Below are positions 7,752 through 16,206 of a stretch of DNA of 47,003 bases, piece after piece. This stretch comes from an uncultured Thermotogae bacterium (lineage in GTDB: Bacteria > Thermotogota > Thermotogae > Mesoaciditogales > Mesoaciditogaceae). Position 1 is the stretch's first letter, and each line of letters opens with the position of its first letter. The notes below the pieces were generated by a model, which saw only the letters and a program-made list of their open reading frames with translations, was not told where the DNA came from and searched no databases. The position numbers and the translations under genes were made by a program. Where the stretch lies: positions 1-47,003 of the forward strand of contig CAJXLN010000011.1 of the NCBI GenBank assembly GCA_913056255.1, given 5' to 3'.

Positions 7752-7952
7752 TTGAGTTCATCCGATAATGATGGTAGAATATCCTGTCGAATTGTTTAAA
7801 CCGACGACTGTTTTTGCAGTTGATTTTTATCGATTTCAACATTTTGTGAAAATCGATGTGTTTGCACTTAAATGTGCATTTTTAGTTTCGCCAATTGTTT
7901 TCAAAAGATAAAAGGGTGAACGCGCCTTTTCGAAGGCGCGTTTTTCCTTTTT
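7752..7952 (+). ncRNA. Candidate small RNA: orphan promoter to terminator
   Basis: A promoter-like pair, TTGAGT (7752-7757) and TAGAAT (7775-7780) with a 17-bp spacer, is followed by hairpins (ATCGATTT/AAATCGAT near 7829-7856; TGCAC/GTGCA near 7864-7879) and a strong intrinsic terminator: a 10-bp stem AACGCGCCTT/AAGGCGCGTT with a TTCG loop at 7919-7942 and a T-rich tail. No ORF of credible size lies between. Expected transcript is about 160 nt from near 7787. It resembles no RNA family I can name. It could instead be a readthrough terminator for the pilin operon plus a chance promoter. Confidence 0.45.
7919..7952 (+). terminator. Strong intrinsic terminator
   Basis: Ten-base-pair stem AACGCGCCTT/AAGGCGCGTT, TTCG tetraloop, then TTTCCTTTTT. 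It ends whatever is transcribed from the pilin operon or the putative small RNA before the exporter operon. Confidence 0.9.
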
Positions 7953-8049
7953 AACTTCCTGCGCAAAAGAGCCTTCCCAAAAGTTTCCTTTGCTTCTGGT
8001 TATAAAAAAACAACCTTTTCTTAAATGTAATGACACAAAGAAAGTTTAT

Positions 8050-8081
8050 ATTATGCAATGCATAATTATGCATTGCATAAT
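8050..8081. promoter_or_regulatory. Perfect 32-bp palindrome, likely operator
   Basis: Positions 8050-8065 and 8066-8081 are exact reverse complements with no spacer. Each arm is ATTATGCAATGCATAA, so the site carries nested TATGCA half-sites. It lies 21 bases before the exporter ATG, between a weak promoter region (TATATT at 8047-8052 overlapping the left arm) and the GAGGTG ribosome site. The position fits a repressor site governing the exporter operon. No T-tract follows, so it is not a terminator. The cognate regulator is unknown; the PhaR-type protein at 12825 is one candidate. Confidence 0.8.
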
Positions 8082-8102
8082 AAAAATAAACGAGGTGTTT
8101 TT

Positions 8103-10889
8103 ATGGAAAAATTAGGAAGGTGGATCGCGAAGTACAGATGGCCAATAATCGTTCTTTTTATAATCTTCACCGTCTTCATGATCTACGAGGCTTCGAAGGT
8201 CCAGATAATCGATGACATAACTAAATACGTGCCGTCTAACGATCCGCAGATATCCTTCTTCAAAAAGGTTGCAAAGGAATTCAACATGAACAACTTCATC
8301 CTCGTCGGGATGGAGTACCACGATCTTTTCTCGGAAAGCTCACTTTCCAACTTGGCAAAACTTACCGGTAAACTCGAGGACCTTCCGGGTGTCACGTCCG
8401 TCCTTTCGATGACGAACGCGCCGTGGGTCGAAAGCGCGAACGGAACCGTTCGGATCTCGAAGATCGAAAAAATACTTCCTAAAACCGCAAAAGAATCCGC
8501 GGCGCTTAAAAAACAGGTAATGGCTTCCCCGCTTTTCAAAGGCCAGTTCGTATCACCGAACGGGCATTCCACACTTATGATAGTTAGCCTGCCCTCTTCC
8601 ATGACGGCAGTCAAAAGCGTCGAGACGACTAAAAGAATCGAAAATTACATAAACGCCAATTCGACCGCGGAGAAGATTTACTACACGGGGATACCTCCGT
8701 CAAACGTTTCAGCGAGATCGATGGCCATCAAAAACCTCATGATCCTCATACCACTAGCGCTTCTCGCAGTCGCAGCGGTCCTTTTCTTCGCATTCAGGAA
8801 CGTTCAGGGATTTGTCCTCCCACTTCTTTCGGTTATAGTATCTTCGACATGGGTGATGGGGCTGATACATCTGCTCGGATTCACGATGACATTGGCAAAC
8901 ATCTCTATACCCGTTATAGTCATAGCACTTGGAAACGCCTATGGGATATATATAGTCAACAAGTACATGGAGGAAAGGGACCTGGATCACTCGGTCCGGC
9001 TATCGCACACGCTCCACGACATAGGATTTGCGGTTATCCTGAGCGCGACGACGACCGTGGCCTCCTTTCTTTCACTGCTGACCGTAAACATAAGACCGGT
9101 AAAGTACTTCGGGATCTTCACGGCGATCGGGATACTTTTTGCGCTCATCACGAACATTTTCTTCACCCCCGCACTCGTTTCTTTTTCAAACAAACATATC
9201 TCGAAGACGAAAGACAAGACTTCGTCAAAGCCTGGGCTCTGGAAAAGGAGCGTTGAAGGCATTCTGAGGCACCGAGGGTTATCCATGGCAATGGTTCTAG
9301 TCATCGTCGGGATCTTCGGGATTTTCATCTGGAAGATAAAATCCGACATGAGGCTTTCGATCTTGCTCGGAAGGAACAACAATATCGTCAGATCGTTGGA
9401 ATACTTCGACAATCATTTCAAAGGACATGATTTCGTGATAGCCGACTTTAAGGGAACTGCGACGGATCCTTACCTTCTCAGGGCCGAAAACCTCGTTTCA
9501 CTCTACGCCGAGAACCATTCCCCGAGCGTCGGAGGATCTTACTCCCTGGCTAAGGTGATCCGCGAGATGAACAATAAGTTCAACGATCAGAACTACCTTC
9601 CCGGATCGTCGGCAAAAATTCAGAATCTCTGGTTTCTTATGCAGGGTTCCGATCTTTCCCAGCTCGTCAATTCTGCTGCGACCGGCACCATCGTTCAGAT
9701 CAAGGTGAATCCCAATTCTCTCGAAGATATAAAAAAACTGAGAAAAGGCCTCGACTCCTTCGTTGCCTCGAACATTTACAAGAGGTATTCGTACATCAAT
9801 CTTAACAGCGCAAACCCGGAGGAACTAAAAAAGGCAGTCGGTGGTATGGATCTTTACGTTGAAGCATACGCAACTGCACATGGTCTCAAAGCATCACCGA
9901 AGATCATCGACGGAGTCGTCTCAAAGGTCCTGGCTGTGTCCGACAAACAACTTCTCAAAGACAGCTCGACTATGGCCGCGTCAAATGTCACGGATTATCT
10001 GAATTCCTTTGGAATGCTGACTGGACTCCCAGCGACAACCGTTTCTTCCGTTAAAAATGCGATGATCAAGGCCTTTTCGGCAGGGTACACCCAGAATGCG
10101 CTCGAAAATGCTCTCTCGGATTCCATAGGTCCCGACAACGAACAGGCCCTGGCACCGGTGATAGAAATGCAGCTTACGAACGTTGTCGGAACGCTGAGGA
10201 CGAATTACGCGAAGGAGCTTCTCTCGTCGGTTGGCTTTCTTAACACGGAAGAGGTGAACTTTCTGTCTCTGATCCTTTCCGACAGGACCGTGCCGGTCCC
10301 ATCGGAAAACGGAAAGCATTCATTCAAAATCGAAGTCACCGGAGTTCCGATCGTGTACAACTACGTGTCCAACATGCTTATGACCGCGCAGTACGAGTCT
10401 ATGATAATCTCTGCGATCATTGTTTTCGTGCTCCTCGCCTTACAGATGTCTTCCATTTGGATGGGTGTGGTCGGTCTGATTCCTGTTATTCTCACGGTCA
10501 TATTCAACTTCGGGATTATGGGGATCTCCGGGATAACGCTCAACGCGATAACGATAGCGATAGCCTCGATGACGATAGGTGTCGGTGTGGACTACGTCGT
10601 CCAGGTATTCAACAGGTTCAAAATAGAGTTCAAAAAGTGTGGAAACACGCATGACGCGCTTGTAGAAGCGATATCCACCTCTGGACGCGGGCTGCTTTTC
10701 AATTCGATCTCTTCGTCGGCCGGGTTCGCGATCTTGCAGACATCCGATATAGGAGGACTCAGACAGTTCGGAATCCTGGCGATATCGACGATGGTCGTAG
10801 CATTTGTTCTTGCGATCTTCATACTTCCGCCGATTCTTTCTTACGTACCGGACGGGGTTTACAGAAAAATATTCAAGACAAAGGAGTGA
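8103..10889 (+). CDS. RND superfamily exporter (MMPL/HAE3 type)
   Basis: A 928-residue inner-membrane protein with two repeats of an RND half: one membrane segment near the N terminus (about 14-32), a large periplasmic loop, then five to six helices with a sterol-sensing-like block (about 215-355), and a second copy with helices from about 755 to 915. FALITNIFFTPALV and FVLAIFILPPILS close each half in the same way, showing the duplication. Such MMPL/HAE3 proteins move lipids or other hydrophobic molecules using proton-motive force. The ATG at 8103 is chosen for GAGGTG six bases upstream; an earlier in-frame ATG would fall inside the palindrome. The following LolA-like and barrel genes are spaced 4 and 10 bases apart, suggesting a three-part envelope lipid-transport system. 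Confidence 0.85.
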   Translation: MEKLGRWIAKYRWPIIVLFIIFTVFMIYEASKVQIIDDITKYVPSNDPQISFFKKVAKEFNMNNFILVGMEYHDLFSESSLSNLAKLTGKLEDLPGVTSVLSMTNAPWVESANGTVRISKIEKILPKTAKESAALKKQVMASPLFKGQFVSPNGHSTLMIVSLPSSMTAVKSVETTKRIENYINANSTAEKIYYTGIPPSNVSARSMAIKNLMILIPLALLAVAAVLFFAFRNVQGFVLPLLSVIVSSTWVMGLIHLLGFTMTLANISIPVIVIALGNAYGIYIVNKYMEERDLDHSVRLSHTLHDIGFAVILSATTTVASFLSLLTVNIRPVKYFGIFTAIGILFALITNIFFTPALVSFSNKHISKTKDKTSSKPGLWKRSVEGILRHRGLSMAMVLVIVGIFGIFIWKIKSDMRLSILLGRNNNIVRSLEYFDNHFKGHDFVIADFKGTATDPYLLRAENLVSLYAENHSPSVGGSYSLAKVIREMNNKFNDQNYLPGSSAKIQNLWFLMQGSDLSQLVNSAATGTIVQIKVNPNSLEDIKKLRKGLDSFVASNIYKRYSYINLNSANPEELKKAVGGMDLYVEAYATAHGLKASPKIIDGVVSKVLAVSDKQLLKDSSTMAASNVTDYLNSFGMLTGLPATTVSSVKNAMIKAFSAGYTQNALENALSDSIGPDNEQALAPVIEMQLTNVVGTLRTNYAKELLSSVGFLNTEEVNFLSLILSDRTVPVPSENGKHSFKIEVTGVPIVYNYVSNMLMTAQYESMIISAIIVFVLLALQMSSIWMGVVGLIPVILTVIFNFGIMGISGITLNAITIAIASMTIGVGVDYVVQVFNRFKIEFKKCGNTHDALVEAISTSGRGLLFNSISSSAGFAILQTSDIGGLRQFGILAISTMVVAFVLAIFILPPILSYVPDGVYRKIFKTKE

Positions 10890-10893
10890 TTTT

Positions 10894-11655
10894 ATGAAGA
10901 AGATTTTATTGGTTCTATCGGCAATTTTTGCGGTTCTCGCGACAGTTTCGTTCGCGGTCACCGGAGAACAGGTCATGGATCAAATGGTGAACACTAATTC
11001 CAATTTCAAAACTCAGAAGACCCAAATGAACATGACCATTCAGGCGAAGGGGCAGCAGGACAAGAACTACAGCCTTGTCATATACGTGTACAACAATAAG
11101 ACTTCGGGTAAAAAGTACGCACTGATACGATTCACGTCTCCCCAGAGCGTCAAAGGACTTTCTTTCCTGAGCCTCGGAAAAGACAACGAGTATCTTTACA
11201 TGCCAGCGTACCATAGGGTCGAGCGTGTTGCCGGATCGTTGAAAAATTCCAAATTCGCCGGCTCCGACTTCACCTACAGCGATCTTTCCTTACTGTATTC
11301 GCAGAAGGAAAGCGGAAAGTACACGATCGTGACCGAAAACTCAGACGAATACGTTCTCTCGATCCTTCCGTCCGATTCAAACGCGGAATATTCTAAACTC
11401 ATGATGAACGTCGTGAAGTCCCATATGCTTCCCACGAAGGTACAGTTTTACAAAGACGGAAAGCTTTACAAAACGCTCTACGCTTCTTCCCTCAAAGAGG
11501 TTAATGGGAGATGGATCTTCAAGAATATCAAACTCGAAATGGCGAACGGTTCCTCTAAAACCTTCCTTACACTCGCAAGCACGAAGTTCAACCTCAACAT
11601 TCCAGTTTCTTTCTTCTCAGTCAGGACACTTTTTCTGCCGGTTTTGAAATACTGA
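10894..11655 (+). CDS. LolA-like outer membrane lipoprotein-sorting protein
   Basis: A 253-residue secreted protein with signal peptide MKKILLVLSAIFAVLATVSF, cleaved after Ala21. The mature part is the COG2834-type LolA/LppX-like half-barrel: KNYSLVIYVYNNKTSGKKY, ALIRFTSPQSVKGLSFLSL, DNEYLYMPAYHRVERVAG and FAGSDFTYSDL are the recognisable strands. This family regularly sits beside MMPL-type RND exporters, and the periplasmic pocket is thought to carry a lipid between membranes. AAGGAG lies 8 bases before the ATG and just overlaps the exporter's end. Cargo unknown. Confidence 0.85.
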   Translation: MKKILLVLSAIFAVLATVSFAVTGEQVMDQMVNTNSNFKTQKTQMNMTIQAKGQQDKNYSLVIYVYNNKTSGKKYALIRFTSPQSVKGLSFLSLGKDNEYLYMPAYHRVERVAGSLKNSKFAGSDFTYSDLSLLYSQKESGKYTIVTENSDEYVLSILPSDSNAEYSKLMMNVVKSHMLPTKVQFYKDGKLYKTLYASSLKEVNGRWIFKNIKLEMANGSSKTFLTLASTKFNLNIPVSFFSVRTLFLPVLKY

Positions 11656-11665
11656 GGTGATTTGG

Positions 11666-12802
11666 ATGAAAAAAATCTTCGTTTATGCGGTAATTATGAT
11701 CTTGGCGGTGGCAGCCTTTGCTGCGCCGCAACTCTCCGGGAACGGAGGATACGTCTTCAGATACTCCGGCGGCAAGATAATCCAGGCCGTAAGGGACGTC
11801 AACACGTATTCGATGCAGGTAGGGGATTCCTTCACCGCGAAGATCCAATTCACGCTCATGGAGTCCCAAGCGCTTGCCGATAGCTTCGCCTTTAACTGCA
11901 ACGCGCCCTTATTTTCGCAGTCGAGCATGGCGAACCTCACATTCAATGAACTGTACCTCCTCTACAACGGAACGGATATGGGAATAAAAGCCGGGAAGTT
12001 CTACACATCCTGGGGGACGAGCCCAATCGCCAATCCTGTAAATCTTCTCGAGCCGTACGATTTCACCGATATCTTCAATTCTCCAGTGAAAAAATCCATT
12101 CTCGGTGTCCAGCTCACGCACTGGTTCAAAGACGGCTCATCTTTCGAGGCAGATATCGTGCCGACCTTCACGCCCGACGCTTTTCCGAAACTTCCATCGA
12201 CATCGATCGAGAACGTTTTGCAGACGCCTAAAAACGTGCAGATCGGCGCGAGGTACTCCGGTTTTATGGGAAACTACAACGTTGCCGTAGACGCGTATCA
12301 CGGGTTCGTACATACGTACGTCCCGACGGCTTCGGGAACCTTTTACCATCCCGGCCTGAACGCCGTGGGCGGAGAATTATCAGGACCGGTACCGTTCTAT
12401 TCGGACTACAATCTCTACGGCGAAGGAATGGTGTCGTTGAAGGCAAACGGTGTCAATTTCACCGGCTTAGTCGGTGTGAACGGCTTCATCTTTGGCCAGA
12501 TGACCGGACTCGAGATAGTCAGGGGACTCCCTGGCCAGGCCCCGGGAAATTTTGAAAACGCAGCCTTCCTCTACATCAACAGGAACGTGAACTCCAATAC
12601 GGTCTTCAACGGGACCGCGGCAATCGGCCTTACCGATTCCGGGAAAACCGGATACTTCGCTACAGGCTATTTGAATTACCATCCGACCCAGGATCTTTCT
12701 CTCGTAGTTGGAGCAAACTGGTCCAGCGGAGAGAAGGGCGAGTACTTCGAATCGCAAAGCTCTTCCAACGGCTTTTACCTGAAAGGGATTGTTTATTTAT
12801 GA
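11666..12802 (+). CDS. Predicted outer-membrane beta-barrel protein
   Basis: A 378-residue protein with signal peptide MKKIFVYAVIMILAVAAFA. The mature sequence has alternating hydrophobic strands rich in Tyr, Gly and Asn (LYLLYNGTDMGIKAGKFYTS; GYFATGYLNYHPTQDLSLVV) and ends in an aromatic/hydrophobic strand (GFYLKGIVYL), as expected of an outer-membrane barrel. It has no close resemblance to a named porin. The ATG at 11666 follows GAGGTG by 6 bases; a GTG at 11657 lies within that site and is unlikely. As last gene of the exporter/LolA-like operon it may be the outer-membrane exit or receptor for the transported lipid; this is inference. Confidence 0.75.
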   Translation: MKKIFVYAVIMILAVAAFAAPQLSGNGGYVFRYSGGKIIQAVRDVNTYSMQVGDSFTAKIQFTLMESQALADSFAFNCNAPLFSQSSMANLTFNELYLLYNGTDMGIKAGKFYTSWGTSPIANPVNLLEPYDFTDIFNSPVKKSILGVQLTHWFKDGSSFEADIVPTFTPDAFPKLPSTSIENVLQTPKNVQIGARYSGFMGNYNVAVDAYHGFVHTYVPTASGTFYHPGLNAVGGELSGPVPFYSDYNLYGEGMVSLKANGVNFTGLVGVNGFIFGQMTGLEIVRGLPGQAPGNFENAAFLYINRNVNSNTVFNGTAAIGLTDSGKTGYFATGYLNYHPTQDLSLVVGANWSSGEKGEYFESQSSSNGFYLKGIVYL

Positions 12803-12818
12803 TGAAAAATGATATATT
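12789..12818 (+). promoter_or_regulatory. Possible leaderless promoter of the PhaR-type gene
   Basis: TTGTTT (12789-12794), 18-bp spacer, TATATT (12813-12818), only 6 bases before the ATG at 12825, which has no Shine-Dalgarno sequence. Transcription would start at or next to the start codon. The -35 box lies in the last codons of the barrel gene. Confidence 0.4.
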
Positions 12819-12824
12819 ACGTTC

Positions 12825-13388
12825 ATGGACAGAAACATAATAATCAAGAGGTATTCCAACAGGAAACTTTACGACACCAATTCGAAGAGGTTCGTCACGC
12901 TCGACGACATAGCCAAGCTTCTAAACTCCGGAAAGAGCATAAAAGTCTTGGAGAAGAGCACGGGCGAGGACGTCACCGCGCACGTGACGGCGAGTCTTTT
13001 GCGCAAGCACTACGATCTCGACGGCAAGCTCCTTAATATACCCAACGAATCGCCGCTTGAACTCATAAAGAACAAGCTCAAGATGATAAAGGTGAAAAGA
13101 TCGCTTGACGTCATGTACCGCCTGGTCAGGCTTAGATCATCCGACAGGAAAACCCTCGACTCGATAGTCGACGGCCTGCTCAAAGAAGGATTCATAACGG
13201 AAGAAATGGCTTTGGAAGCCGAAGAGACGCTTTGGCATCTACTCAAAGAGAGGGATGTGGAGATAGAGAAAAAAATCCTCGGCAGGATAGAGGACGGAGA
13301 CGGCCTTCTCGCGGAACTCGAAAGGCTAAGAGATGAAAACAAAAGGCTCCGCGAAGAGATCGAAGACCTCAAAAAAGAAAAGAAGTAA
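12825..13388 (+). CDS. PHA/PHB accumulation regulator-like DNA-binding protein
   Basis: A 187-residue protein. Residues 4-60 match the N-terminal DNA-binding domain of PhaR/PHB_acc_N regulators: IIKRYSNRKLYDTNSKRFV, TLDDIAKLLNSG, and a following VLEKSTGEDVTAHV. The middle (about 75-145) is helical and basic; the C terminus (about 150-187) is a highly charged coiled coil. In proteobacteria the domain binds phasin and polyhydroxyalkanoate-gene promoters; no PHA gene is in this window, so the target must be different or distant. It ends the exporter operon but may have its own leaderless promoter. A strong terminator follows at once. It is a candidate for binding the 32-bp palindrome at 8050-8081. 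Confidence 0.8.
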   Translation: MDRNIIIKRYSNRKLYDTNSKRFVTLDDIAKLLNSGKSIKVLEKSTGEDVTAHVTASLLRKHYDLDGKLLNIPNESPLELIKNKLKMIKVKRSLDVMYRLVRLRSSDRKTLDSIVDGLLKEGFITEEMALEAEETLWHLLKERDVEIEKKILGRIEDGDGLLAELERLRDENKRLREEIEDLKKEKK

Positions 13389-13413
13389 GGCGGCACTTAG
13401 TGCCGCCTTTTTT
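13387..13413 (+). terminator. Intrinsic terminator after the PhaR-type gene
   Basis: Stem AAGGCGGCAC/GTGCCGCCTT with a TTA loop followed by six T. It overlaps the TAA stop. It marks the end of the G/C-richer block. From 13414 to 13625 I see only a perfect -35-like TTGACA at 13563 with no good -10. Confidence 0.95.
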
Positions 13414-13625
13414 CATTATCAGAGCAGAAACATAGGTCTGCCCGCACGGGAATTACACCAATAAACACGTCCTGTTTTGACAACAAATCGTGAGGAATTT
13501 GTCAGTGAGCCTCCATTTTCCCCTTAACCACATTGTTTATTTTTGGATAGTCTATACATGTCTTGACAAATTAAAAATGGTATACTTGTATATCTTCAGT
13601 CAGAAGGAGGTGCTTCTCTATCGAT

Positions 13626-14204
13626 TTGAAAACTGTATATCTTGTAAGACACGGGCAAACAAATGCGAATTTGAATCATATAATCCAGGGACAAACTGAC
13701 ACTTCATTGAATGAAACCGGATTGCTTCAGGCTCAAAAAGTGGCAGAGAAGCTTAAAATCGTTCGTGCCGATTTGATTTTGTCAAGTGATCTCAGTCGAG
13801 CTGCTCAGACAGCCAGGATAATTGCGGAAGCTTGTGATGTGCCTCTCGAATTTGACAAGAATCTTCGCGAAATGTCACTTGGAATATGGGAAGGAAAGAA
13901 ATTTGAAGAGATAGAGAGCACATCTTTGAGTAAGATCTGGTTTGAAAAACCATCTCAATTGAGACTCGAAGGAGCGGAAAGGCTAGAAAAAGTCCAAGAA
14001 AGAGTGGTCACTGCAATTTTTGATGCACTAAAGCGATGCAAGACGTTGATAGTTGTTTCGCACGGTTTGGCCATAGCTCTTTTTATTTTGCATGTGAATG
14101 GGCTTCCAATTGATTCCATGTGGGAATACCTTATGGACAACGCATCCGTGAGTAAAGTGATTTTGTCAGATGAATTGACAAGTGTCACACAAGATAATTT
14201 GTAA
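13626..14204 (+). CDS. Histidine phosphatase family protein (CobC/GpmB type)
   Basis: A 192-residue cytoplasmic phosphatase of the phosphoglycerate-mutase superfamily. The catalytic motif VYLVRHGQTNAN (4-15) holds the phospho-accepting His and Arg; LSSDLSRAAQTA (about 57-68) holds the second Arg, LREMSLGIWEGKKFEEI the conserved Glu, and VVSHGLAIALF (about 140) the second catalytic His. Members hydrolyse small phosphate esters, for example alpha-ribazole phosphate or sugar phosphates; the substrate cannot be told. TTG at 13626 is the only sensible start, although AGGAGG lies an unusually long 15 bases upstream. It stands alone ahead of the long operon that begins at 14271. Confidence 0.85.
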   Translation: MKTVYLVRHGQTNANLNHIIQGQTDTSLNETGLLQAQKVAEKLKIVRADLILSSDLSRAAQTARIIAEACDVPLEFDKNLREMSLGIWEGKKFEEIESTSLSKIWFEKPSQLRLEGAERLEKVQERVVTAIFDALKRCKTLIVVSHGLAIALFILHVNGLPIDSMWEYLMDNASVSKVILSDELTSVTQDNL

Positions 14205-14270
14205 ATAAAATTTCCTTTTTTCTCGAATTTGATCAATAATAAAGATGAAGTTGAGAAAGGGGGAAGTTCG

Positions 14271-16166
14271 GTGAAATTTTTTACACTTTTTCTTTTAGTT
14301 CTATGCCTGGCGACATTCTCGTTTGCAATACAAATGGGAACTCTTAGTGCAAGTCCCGTTTATGCCCTAAAGGGGGATTCATTTGCATTGTCTATAACAC
14401 TTTCACCAACAAGTGATGTGAAGACCGCGTACCTGATGCTATACAATTCTTGCAGTGGTTCGACTGAAACACTTTACATCCCACAAATACACGGTGATAC
14501 CTACAAATGGTACTACAGTTCCTACGATTCTTGTGATTTCAGAGCGCAAGTTCAGATCACTCAAAAATCCACAAATGCCACACTTCTTTCAAATATAGCG
14601 ACTTTCACAACTGATATACCCGCTGCCAGCGTGGACTCAACGATTGTTTACGTGCCATTCATTACCAATTCTACACAGACGTGGGCGGTGAATGCGCTCA
14701 GCGTAGGTTCAAAGGCTTTAACCTTCACCACATTTTCATCTCCATCTGGACTTTCTATTTCTCCTAACAGTGGAAGTATTCAACCAGGAAAATCAAAAAG
14801 ATTCGAAGTATCCAAAACGGGATTCCTCTTGCCGGGCAACATTTACGTTTTGGATGCTTTTATGGATACAAACGATCCAAGGATAAATCATTCGAGATAC
14901 CTGTTGGCACGTGTCATTATGGGTCCGGATGGATTGGTTATGACTCCGATTCAAATTTCAAACGATCGTGTGATCGCTGGTAGTGACGTGATCTTTGATT
15001 TTTCGATATGGAAGTATGATGTTACTTTGAATTACGCTTATGTGGTTTGGAATACCCCAAAAGGCTCAAAAATTCTTAATATCCCACCTGATCACGGCCA
15101 TTTCTCTTCTTCAATGAGGCTAACCTCTCCCGGAACGTACACTCTTTCGCAGGTAATGATAAATTACATGTACAAAGGCTTGAATAATTCCATCACCTAC
15201 TATCCAAATGTGAAAGTAGAGGCCGCAAAATCCTCAAAATCAATGAAGCTGAGTTTGAAAAATGGCACATCTGATGTTGGAATATCTCTAAAATCCTCTT
15301 CCACACCGACAGTTTACGCAATCGATGGAACACTCAAAGAGAAACTTTATATCAAGATGGCTAAGGATAAAAACACGTGGACAGCATCCTACACTTATGC
15401 TGATATGCCTGGGCCGGTAACGATTCTTTCAACATTCGATGGAACAGATTACGTGCTGTCCAAGTCATTTGAAAGATATCGAATATCGGGTGCTCAGTCA
15501 ATAAACTTCAACGGCGGATGGATATCCATTCCAAGCGGTACTTTTGCATCTACCACAATTGTTTCTGAGCTTTCAAGTACCCTGTTTTCGAATAATTTGT
15601 ACAAGGGATTTTCGAATTTCAACCCGGTTTCCAACTGTGTGAGTTTGGTTTCAAAGTCCGATCCTTGGGCAACTATAACTTATCATCTTCATTTTGACAC
15701 AAGTGCTGTAAAGGGGCTTTTTGATAACATAAAAGCTTACAAATTGGCAAATAGCGGCGCATGGGAAGCTTTACCAACAACACTGAATATCGGAGACGAT
15801 ATGATGGTCACATTTGGTGCGAAGACAGGGACGTACGCTTTAGGACTTGCTGCAAATGTTGACAAATCTTCTAAACCGACAATCAAGTTCTTCACAGCGA
15901 TTCCAAGGAAACTCATTGGTTCCGGGAATGTTCAATTCATTCTTACCGTGAGCAAAGATTGCTATTACAAACTGTTGATTTACGATATGCGTGGTAGGGT
16001 GGTAGCACTTCAAAGTGGAAAAGCTCTTAGAACCCTTGGAAACTTGCTGTACGTTTTGAATTCAACGACGATCTCAAACGGATTGTATGTGGCTGTTGTT
16101 GCCGTTGGGCCTTCAGCGAATTCGATAACCGAAACAGTATCGATGTCATTTGCAATCGTGAGATAG
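14271..16166 (+). CDS. Secreted protein of unknown function with C-terminal beta domain
   Basis: A 631-residue exported protein. The signal peptide is VKFFTLFLLVLCLATFSFA (Val read as Met), cleaved near Ala19. The mature sequence is Ser/Thr/Asn-rich and beta-strand-like, with Ig-like segments (SKALTFTTFSSPSGLSIS; FDFSIWKYDVTLNYAYVVW) and a C-terminal 90 residues resembling FlgD-like sorting-type domains (YYKLLIYDMRGRVVALQSG; ISNGLYVAVVAVG). I do not recognise a specific family. GTG at 14271 has AAAGGGGGAA just upstream and gives a clean signal peptide; an in-frame ATG at 14229 would add 14 charged residues before it. It is followed 40 bases later by a barrel-type gene, so may be its surface partner. 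Confidence 0.65.
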   Translation: MKFFTLFLLVLCLATFSFAIQMGTLSASPVYALKGDSFALSITLSPTSDVKTAYLMLYNSCSGSTETLYIPQIHGDTYKWYYSSYDSCDFRAQVQITQKSTNATLLSNIATFTTDIPAASVDSTIVYVPFITNSTQTWAVNALSVGSKALTFTTFSSPSGLSISPNSGSIQPGKSKRFEVSKTGFLLPGNIYVLDAFMDTNDPRINHSRYLLARVIMGPDGLVMTPIQISNDRVIAGSDVIFDFSIWKYDVTLNYAYVVWNTPKGSKILNIPPDHGHFSSSMRLTSPGTYTLSQVMINYMYKGLNNSITYYPNVKVEAAKSSKSMKLSLKNGTSDVGISLKSSSTPTVYAIDGTLKEKLYIKMAKDKNTWTASYTYADMPGPVTILSTFDGTDYVLSKSFERYRISGAQSINFNGGWISIPSGTFASTTIVSELSSTLFSNNLYKGFSNFNPVSNCVSLVSKSDPWATITYHLHFDTSAVKGLFDNIKAYKLANSGAWEALPTTLNIGDDMMVTFGAKTGTYALGLAANVDKSSKPTIKFFTAIPRKLIGSGNVQFILTVSKDCYYKLLIYDMRGRVVALQSGKALRTLGNLLYVLNSTTISNGLYVAVVAVGPSANSITETVSMSFAIVR

Positions 16167-16206
16167 CAACGGTGCTCTTTGGATTTGAAAGGGGAGGTAG
16201 TATTTC

